A stretch of DNA of 64,000 nt from Asterella californica (lineage: Eukaryota > Streptophyta > Marchantiopsida > Marchantiales > Aytoniaceae). A program made the translations under genes and the position numbers. The notes beneath the pieces are model-generated. The model saw only the letters and a program-made list of their open reading frames with translations, was not told the DNA's origin and ran no database searches. Location of the stretch: positions 4,464,001 to 4,528,000 of the forward strand of contig JAYKYS010000012.1 in assembly GCA_036924285.1 (NCBI GenBank). Reading direction: 5' to 3'. Positions 58,168 through 64,000 of the stretch are shown piece by piece (within the stretch, counting starts at the first letter, position 1; every line of letters starts with the position of its first letter).

Positions 58168-58186
58168 GGTCCCGGCAACAGAACCA
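58168..58186 (-). other. Element E candidate primer-binding site
   Basis: On the minus strand TGGTTCTGTTGCCGGGACC keeps the TGG start and the core GTTGCCGGG of the tRNA-Asp type site. The intervening four bases differ. Confidence 0.5.
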
Positions 58187-58215
58187 AAATATAAACCCTC
58201 CACAGGGGTCATCTC

Positions 58216-58958
58216 TGATGGCTTTGATGAAAGCACACCATGAACTTGAAGGAAAAATGCTAAGCTCACTCATTCATACACCCACAAATTCATCAACTAA
58301 AAATTCTCCATAAACTCATCAACTAAAATCCTTCATTCTAACAATGTCTCTCAAGTTCTCACATGCTAAAAATATCTCACACTCTCTATATTACTTAAGT
58401 TGTCATTACGACGATCTGAAAACAAGGATGAGGAGCTCTTCTCTACTCCTCTATTTATACATTCTAGGTTTTTACTTTGGTACCCTCCGGTAACTCAGCC
58501 ATAACTATTTTTACCGGGTTTTACTAAACTATTACTTAAGGTAAAAGCATTAATCACATAGGCTTCTTACCTTTTCACATGGACTTAATATTCTCAAGAA
58601 ATCTCGAATTTCCACCTCCCTCTACACTAGGACCCACTAAAAAGAAAACATGTGGAATCTCTTCTTGTTTTTAATGCCCACAAAGTCCACAACTTTAATC
58701 CCACCACTAATATCAAATCAAAAAGGAGATGAGGAATACTTTCCACCTCCTTTTTACTTTTTAGACAAGATGACAAGATAGTAGTGCTCACTCTTTAGGA
58801 AATATCTGAATTCTGCCAAAAGTATAGCTAAGTTTAACCATGACTAACTTGATACCTCCTTAAAGTACTTGGGCAGCAAATAAACCTTCTCAACACTTAG
58901 TTATAACTAAATATCTTACTAATAGACAAACTTCCTATGTGTAACATAGGTCGTTACA
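58216..58958 (-). mobile_element. Element E 5' LTR
   Basis: On the minus strand it begins TGTAACGACC at 58,958, a common Ty3/Gypsy LTR start, and runs to about 58,216 (the nearest CA end upstream of the primer site; this boundary is a guess). It is inserted into an LTR of the solo-LTR family whose remainder begins at 58,959. The second LTR of E is not in the window. Confidence 0.65.
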
Positions 58959-59359
58959 AGTCTAGCTTGTTTTCCTCATCTTTTGAGTCTTGTAACTTCT
59001 CCACTAGACGTCCAAACGAAGTAGACGAAGTGCCTATGGAAAGCTGACAATGAGCTCTACCTATTGATACTATGAATGCAAAGATCCGAAGTTGTGCCAA
59101 AAGCTCGTAAGCTGGGGCCTAGTTTGTTTTATCTATCTTTCGAGTCTTGTAACTTCTCCATTAGGCGTCCAAACGAAGTAGACGAAGTGCCTATGGAGTG
59201 CTGACAAAGAGCTCTATCCACTGATGCGATGAAAGTGGAGATCCAAAATTGTTCTAAAAGCTCGTAAGATGGGGCCTAGCTTATCTTCTTCATCTGTGTC
59301 TTTGAAACAATAACAGTCGAAATTTGATTTTCAGGTAGGAGCCAGTCCACGACACGACA
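58959..59359 (+). repeat. LTR fragment of the solo-LTR family
   Basis: It is collinear with the last 400 bp of 46,548-48,421 (ACTTCTCCACTAGACGTCC, GAAGTAGACGAAGTGCCTAT) and ends in the same CACGACACGACA. It is followed by CCGT, the same 4-mer that flanks the solo LTR. The rest of this LTR was separated by element E. Confidence 0.85.
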
Positions 59360-59581
59360 CCGTCTCCTTAATCATCAAGCTCAACATTCCCTAAGTCCCG
59401 ACCTAGACCCTCTTAGGTCGATCCCAAACATGAACAAGTCGCAATATGACTTGGGACGGACTTCTCCTAAAGTCCAGGTCCTAAATGGTGCCTCTAGTAC
59501 ACCTAGCGGCCCAACCGCTCGTGATGTCCGTTTGGGTCTAAGCCCTCGAACGGTGGTCTAACCCCTTACCGACTCAATCAG
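59360..59581. other. Unassigned spacer before the RT fragment
   Basis: 222 bp with no recognisable domain. The last 30 bp (LTPYRLNQ in frame) already belong to the RT. Confidence 0.4.
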
Positions 59582-60051
59582 ATGAAACTCCTTGAGTTGA
59601 AAAGGCAACTCGGTGAGCTATTAGCGCGAGGATATATTCGAACCAATAAGTCACCTTATGGAACCCCAGTTCTTTTTGCGAAGAAGAAGGATGGGAAGTT
59701 ACAACTCTGCATAGATTATCGTGCATTCAATAAGGTGACAGTGAAGAATAATTATCCTTTGCCAAGGATAGACGACCTCTTTGATAGGCTAGCGGGCGCA
59801 AAGTACTTCAGCAGGATAGACTTGAAGTCAGGATATTATCAGATCCGGATAGCTGATCCAGATGTTGAGAAGACCGCTTCTCGAATCAGATACGGATCGT
59901 TTGAATTCGTAGTGATGTCATTTGGACTCTGCAACGCCCTTTCAAAGTTCACTACGTTAATGAACATAATTTTCCGAGAGGAGATGGATGAGTTTGTCAT
60001 CGTTTACATCTACGACATCTTGATCTACTCCAAAATCTTGGAGTCGCACGT
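59555..60051 (+). pseudogene. pol: Chromovirus RT, N-terminal half
   Basis: The RT frame has [11 protein letters not shown] (from before ATG 59,582), [65 protein letters not shown] and [17 protein letters not shown]. The active-site region is [11 protein letters not shown], so the YIDD motif has become YIYD and the enzyme would be inactive. The coding sequence breaks at a histidine codon at 60,046-60,051, against an inverted C-type LTR terminus. The continuation (AEQLRVVLMKLREHKL) is at 17,816 on the minus strand. Confidence 0.9.
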
Positions 60052-60463
60052 TGTCGTGATGAGAGTCTTTCTTGGGGAGGACTTTCCTGACTGTGATTGA
60101 CTTGAGGAACGATCAAGAAGATAGACTGCTGCAGGCGATGATAACTCAAAATTTTGTCTCTTGCATCCATCAAATACAAATCAAACACTCAGATACACAG
60201 ATAGACCTTTCAAGACTCAAATAAACTTTATTTCAGTGTAGACTCCACCATCAAAATCTTCAATCGTAAAAAATCTCCCTTCTCTCTCCTGCACGCGTCT
60301 CCTTTCTCTTCTGTCAGTTCTCTGAAAAGTCCCCGTCCAAAACTATCACAGGATGATTTACCTAAAAGATAAATCCCTAGCTAAGTTGCCCCCTACTATC
60401 CTTATACGCACAACTATCAAAGCAGCTCCCTAGCTAAGCTGCCTTGATTAATAAAAGTTTCCT
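60052..60463 (-). repeat. Terminal 412 bp of an element C-type LTR, inverted
   Basis: The reverse complement matches the 3' end of C's 5' LTR (18,860-19,279) closely (for example GTAGACTCCA, CAGATAGACCTTTCAAGA, CCAAATACAAATCAAACACT in reverse). It ends CACGACA next to the chromovirus flank ACGT. It is most simply C's own 3' LTR, flipped. Element D interrupts it at 60,464. Confidence 0.85.
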
Positions 60464-62254
60464 GTTGTCGGAGCGAGAGTCTTTCTTGGGGAGGGTGGAC
60501 CTCCTGACTGTGATCGATCAAAGAAGAGACCAGAAGAGAAAGACAAGTAGCCGCTGACGATGAGATCTCCAAAACCCTGCTTCTTGCATCCACCAATTAC
60601 AAAAACAAGCACTCAAACACACCTTGGGTACACAGATAGGTCTCTCAAGATTCAACTAACTTTATTACAGTGTCGTCTGCATCACCAATTTCTCCAACTG
60701 TATAGAAAATCTCTCTCTTCCTCTCCTGCACACCTCTCTTCACCAGTCAAGTCAAAAGTCTACCCAGTACGTCTCAATCCGAACCTTATAGAGAAATTCA
60801 GGCCCCTGAATCCTATTCCTCTCCTTGCCCCAACTGAAACTCTCAGAAATCTGATCCAACGTCGATCAAAAGTCCTATGTAGATTTCCAAACGATCTCTC
60901 TCAATAGAACTATCTCCTGAGAGTAATTTCTCCCCAGAACAGTTTATTTAAACAACGTCCAAGCCTAAAACTCATGCCTCTCTCTCTTACGACGCTCTCC
61001 CAATTCAATCTGTGAGCAATTTGACCTTCTCCAGCCTCCTAGCTTCTCCTGCGTGTCCTCAACCCCCAATCCCTAATCCTCCTCCTTCCGCTTCAGCTCT
61101 CTCAGAAAAATTCCTTGAAAAGTCTCCCCGATCTTCAGCCGCCGCAGTATTTAACCTAAAGTTCTAAGGCTCTTGCTTAAGCTGCCCCCCTGCTGTCCTT
61201 ATAAGCGCAGTCACTTATCAGAAGCAGGGCTCTAGCTTAAGCTGCCCCCCTGCTGTCCTTATGCGTACAAAGCTTTATTTACAACTTTGGCCCCTTTTTA
61301 ATATAAGTTTCACAGTTGTCTCCACAAACTCTACTTCTTGACTAATAAAAGTTCTCATAGCCTCATTCTCCATCGCAAGCCGACTCGATGGTTATTTAAC
61401 AAATTAACAAAAGTTTCATGTCCTCTTGATGCCATCCTGAATATACTACAAGCCATCCAATGTAGGCCGAAGCCCCAACACTTATGAGACTGCCCCACAG
61501 GGCTTACAGCCCCCCATATGCGCACCAGGTATCTCTCATAGTATATTCAGGATGGCATGCGGAGACTTAGGCCAAGAAGCCCACGATTAAGAGAGATACC
61601 GGTCTCCCACCCCTAGATATGCAGGACGTGGCTGCATATCCAACATAGACTCCCTTCCGGAAGGCCAACATGCCATAATAGAAATCAGGGGCCAGGAGGG
61701 ATTGATCTTGAGACCACTTCCCTCCTATGCAGGCGCCCTATCACTGGGATGGCCTTTGGTTCCGTTCAAAAAGCTTTTACAGTCTATACATATGCTTTAC
61801 TAAGGAAATCTTCCTGTAAAGTCTTTACTAGCTTTCTCTACGCTAACTTCTTTATACAACTCCGTTTTAAACGAGTAAAGAGTCAAAACTATAGTACTTG
61901 TGAACACCTACACACCTATGCAATCAGATGCTGAGTTCGAGTCACGAGTCAAAATCGACAGATTTCCCTCTTTCGCATATTTCTCAGTTTAAAACACGTG
62001 CTAACTATTACTTAAAGCACTTTTTGTCAAAACTGGAAGCACGAAGTCGCTCTCCTCGTCGAGCTCTGCATTCTGGTGTCTTTCGACTCCTTTAGGGTGA
62101 TATTCCAACTCAAGCTAGGGGGCAGCTTGTCAAGCACCACCCCAGCTTAGCTCCTGCCCAGCTTGATAAGCTACAGGGCAGCTTCTGTTACACAACAAAG
62201 AAAAGATCTCTTTGCAACTAGTTTTCACTGTACAGACTCATGTACAACACGACA
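60464..62254 (-). mobile_element. Element D 3' LTR (about 1.79 kb)
   Basis: On the minus strand it starts TGTCGTGTTGTACATG at 62,254 and ends CGCTCCGACA at 60,464. A purine tract (the reverse of CACCCCCTCCAAACC, about 62,257-62,271) precedes it. It includes the tRNA-like module (61,683-61,757), the GATATGCAGGACGTGG inverted repeat and a direct repeat CTTAAGCTGCCCCCCTGCTG (61,174 and 61,234). The left flank CTGT (60,460-60,463) would be one target-site copy; the other lies beyond the window. Confidence 0.8.
61683..61757 (-). repeat. tRNA-like module inside the element D LTR
   Basis: On the minus strand AGTGATAGGGCGCCTGC and AAGATCAATCCCTCC match A-box and B-box positions. The ends GGCCA and TGGCC can pair like an acceptor stem. 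It is homologous to 18,351-18,415. Confidence 0.45.
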
Positions 62255-62299
62255 TTCACCCCCTCCAAACCTGCACATCCTCTGATATGTGCCAATCCG

Positions 62300-63530
62300 T
62301 CACCGATCGTCGTGGTCCTCCAAATCGTCTTCGCTCTCCTCGACCATCTCAAAAAGATCTTCATTTGCTCCTGTCTGCTCTGAACTTAAGAACTCAGCTA
62401 GCTCCACAGTCTCCCCTCTCTTTTTGAATAGCTTCACTCGTTTCTCAGCAACTGGAAGTCTTAAATGCGTGTCATCTAGCTCTTGCAAGGAATAAGTAGC
62501 ATTCTGATGTACATCAGAGACAAGGTACGGGTCAAACCACCTTCTCGAAAACTTTCGAATTGTAGAGTGTTGGTTGTGCTTTCGTATACCAACATCCAGT
62601 CCCCAACTTGTATCGGTTTTGGTCGAAGTCTATGAGTCTTATCAAACCTTTCCTTGTTCCCAAGTCGAGCCGTCTTCAGCCGTCGCTGCGCTTCAGCGAG
62701 ATCCTCCTCTCTACATTCTAGCTGTCTGATTCGTAGTGAGAGAAGCTGCACACGGTCCACATTGTCCTCTCATGGCAAGGTAGCCCAGGTAGGAAAGTCT
62801 TCTTCTGCTGGCATCATCGGGTTTTGTGCTAGCATTAACTCAACAGGTATGTACCTTGTAGTAGAACAATGAGTTGTTCTATCCGCCCATAAAGCAAAAG
62901 GGAGTAACCTAGGCCACTCTCTATGCTTACCATCACACGCCTTCACCAAAGCCTGAATTATCGATGGATGCCCTCGCTCGCTCTTGTCAATCTCCTCTGG
63001 ATTCATCGCAGTAGTAAGCTTGAGCTTCACACCATATCGAGCAAAAAACTCCTTCGCTTCCGTCTCTCGTAGTTCTCCTCTATCTGCCCGTAGCCTTCCT
63101 ACAGACCCATACCTACAGATAATATCTTCAAGAACAAACTTACATATCCCCTCTGTGGTCTTCGTTCTCAAATCTCGTCCTTCTACAAAGTTGGAGAGAT
63201 CCTCACGAGCCAAAATCAAATATCGCATGCCCCATAACCCCAGAGGCATTACCACCAAGTCGAGAACCCACTGGAAGTGAATGCAAGGCGGATAAGTTGG
63301 CACAAGACCATCCTTATACCGGATCTTTGAGTAGAATTGACAATGTAGGCTAGAACTGACGTAGTTCACCACATCCTGATATAGACCTTTCCACCAATAC
63401 CTTTCTTTCAACTTGACGTAGGTAGCCCAAATCCCTGGATGTCCGGCCCACAAAGTATCATGAAACTCCTTCATTAGTTGTTGCTTAGTCTGCAGATCGT
63501 CCACTACTCGTATGAACATTCCATCTCTCC
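62300..63530 (-). pseudogene. pol: Element D integrase
   Basis: The frame 63,519-62,773 contains the H2C2 region (EFHDTLWAGHPGIW, KERYWWKGLY, SSLHCQFY), core motifs AREDLSNFVEGRDL, LRADRGELRE and NPEEIDKSERGH, and the long helix KACDGKHREWPRLLPFALWA. TGA 62,770-62,772 stands where element B has tryptophan (LPWEDG). The C-terminus continues through HRLRPKPIQVGDWMLVYES, then shifts, and ends in an acidic tail (EMVEESEDDLEDHDD). A TAG separates it from the RNase H-linker frame at about 63,529. Confidence 0.9.
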
Positions 63531-63531
63531 T

Positions 63532-63996
63532 CTACGACCGTCTCCAAAGATACCAATCACGTAGAAGGTAGTTGTAAGCTTGTTTCCTTATCTCTCTGAA
63601 CTCTACTTTGCTCCACCTCTCCTGCCTCTCCAACAAGCTCAGATAATACCTTATGTCACGAAGTCTATTTGTGTAAAGCTCCTCTCTAAACATCAACGGC
63701 TCCAAGTTTGTAGCCCGTCGATTAACCTGACATTGAGCATCCTTTCTCTCTTCTTCCTCAGCTTCTGAAATCATGACATCCTCATCCACAAATCGAGCCC
63801 TTGATAACATATCTGCGACCATATTCTCCTTTCCTTTTATATGCTTCAACTCTGGATTCAAGCTTCTAATATAGGCAATCCAACGTAACATTGCTATGTC
63901 TGGCGTGGTACAGTTGGATATCATGCCTAGTAGAGGTAGACAATCCGTTTCTAAGACTACATGAGCACCAATCAGAAACTCACGATCTGTCTTCAT
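63532..63996 (-). pseudogene. pol: Element D RNase H C-terminus and linker (continues beyond window)
   Basis: The minus-strand frame is truncated by the window. It has DREFLIGAHVVLETDCLPLL, DIAMLRWIAYIRSLNPELKH and IKGKENMVADMLSRARF, as in RNase H domains of Ty3/Gypsy elements, then the linker REIRKQAYNYLLRDWYLWRR. It is intact over the visible part. Confidence 0.9.
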
Positions 63997-64000
63997 TGTT

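Noticed and set aside
58959..59581. Treating the LTR end at 58,959-59,359 as the chromovirus's own 5' LTR
   Set aside because: It matches the solo LTR family with 4-bp CCGT flanks. No primer-binding site follows, and gag is absent before the RT.
60052..62254. One single LTR for element D spanning 60,052-62,254
   Set aside because: Two separate TGTCG termini are present (60,052 and 60,464). The first 412 bp match C's LTR end much better than they match D's, so they belong to C.

Overview
The window is almost certainly nuclear DNA of a land plant, possibly a bryophyte. It carries an Athila/Tat-like Ty3/Gypsy element with a tRNA-Asp-like primer site, a chromodomain Ty3/Gypsy element (chromovirus), and a third Ty3/Gypsy lineage with TGTCG...CGACA LTR ends. 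No intact host gene could be supported. Assignment to a genus is not possible from the sequence alone.

Positions 1 to about 15,400 are AT-rich and have no convincing gene. They contain a dispersed family of paired hairpins (CTCTTCC/GGAAGAG stem, a CATGCA-type motif, then a long TTTAATTTAT.../...ATAAATTAAA stem), an 80-bp tandem array built from that family, other short tandem repeats, two separate long inverted repeats and three weak tRNA-like (SINE-like) segments.

Positions 15,500 to 60,463 are a nest of retrotransposons. A chromovirus remnant (RT C-terminus, RNase H, integrase, chromodomain; minus strand, 15,502-17,816) is broken at 17,816/17,817 by element C (5' LTR 17,817-19,279, plus strand). 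C's gag is split by element A (19,656-44,271, perfect TSD TCAGG), a giant Athila/Tat-like element whose LTRs are about 5.1 kb and contain their own reading frame. A's left LTR is itself interrupted by element B (19,927-27,855), whose two LTRs are nearly identical. C resumes at 44,272 with gag, protease, RNase H and integrase pieces. It is interrupted by a complete solo LTR (46,548-48,421, TSD CCGT) and cut by an antisense LTR at about 49,170.

Positions 49,170 to 58,958 are a mosaic: the antisense B-like LTR, an unidentified coding remnant, a third A-type LTR piece carrying a coiled-coil reading frame, and a minus-strand element E (gag with an extra upstream zinc-knuckle reading frame, primer site, LTR). 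Positions 58,959-59,359 are an LTR end of the solo-LTR family.

At 59,582-60,051 the missing N-terminal half of the chromovirus RT appears on the plus strand. It ends at the same codon where the left half begins, and it abuts the terminal 412 bp of a C-type LTR in reverse orientation. This points to an inversion with one breakpoint between about 49.2 and 59.6 kb and the other beyond the window. From 60,464 to the end lies element D, a relative of B and C, on the minus strand (3' LTR, integrase, RNase H).

Nearly all pol and gag frames are broken, mostly by CAG to TAG, CGA to TGA and TGG to TGA changes, the pattern expected from deamination of methylated cytosine in silenced transposons. None of the elements looks autonomous today.
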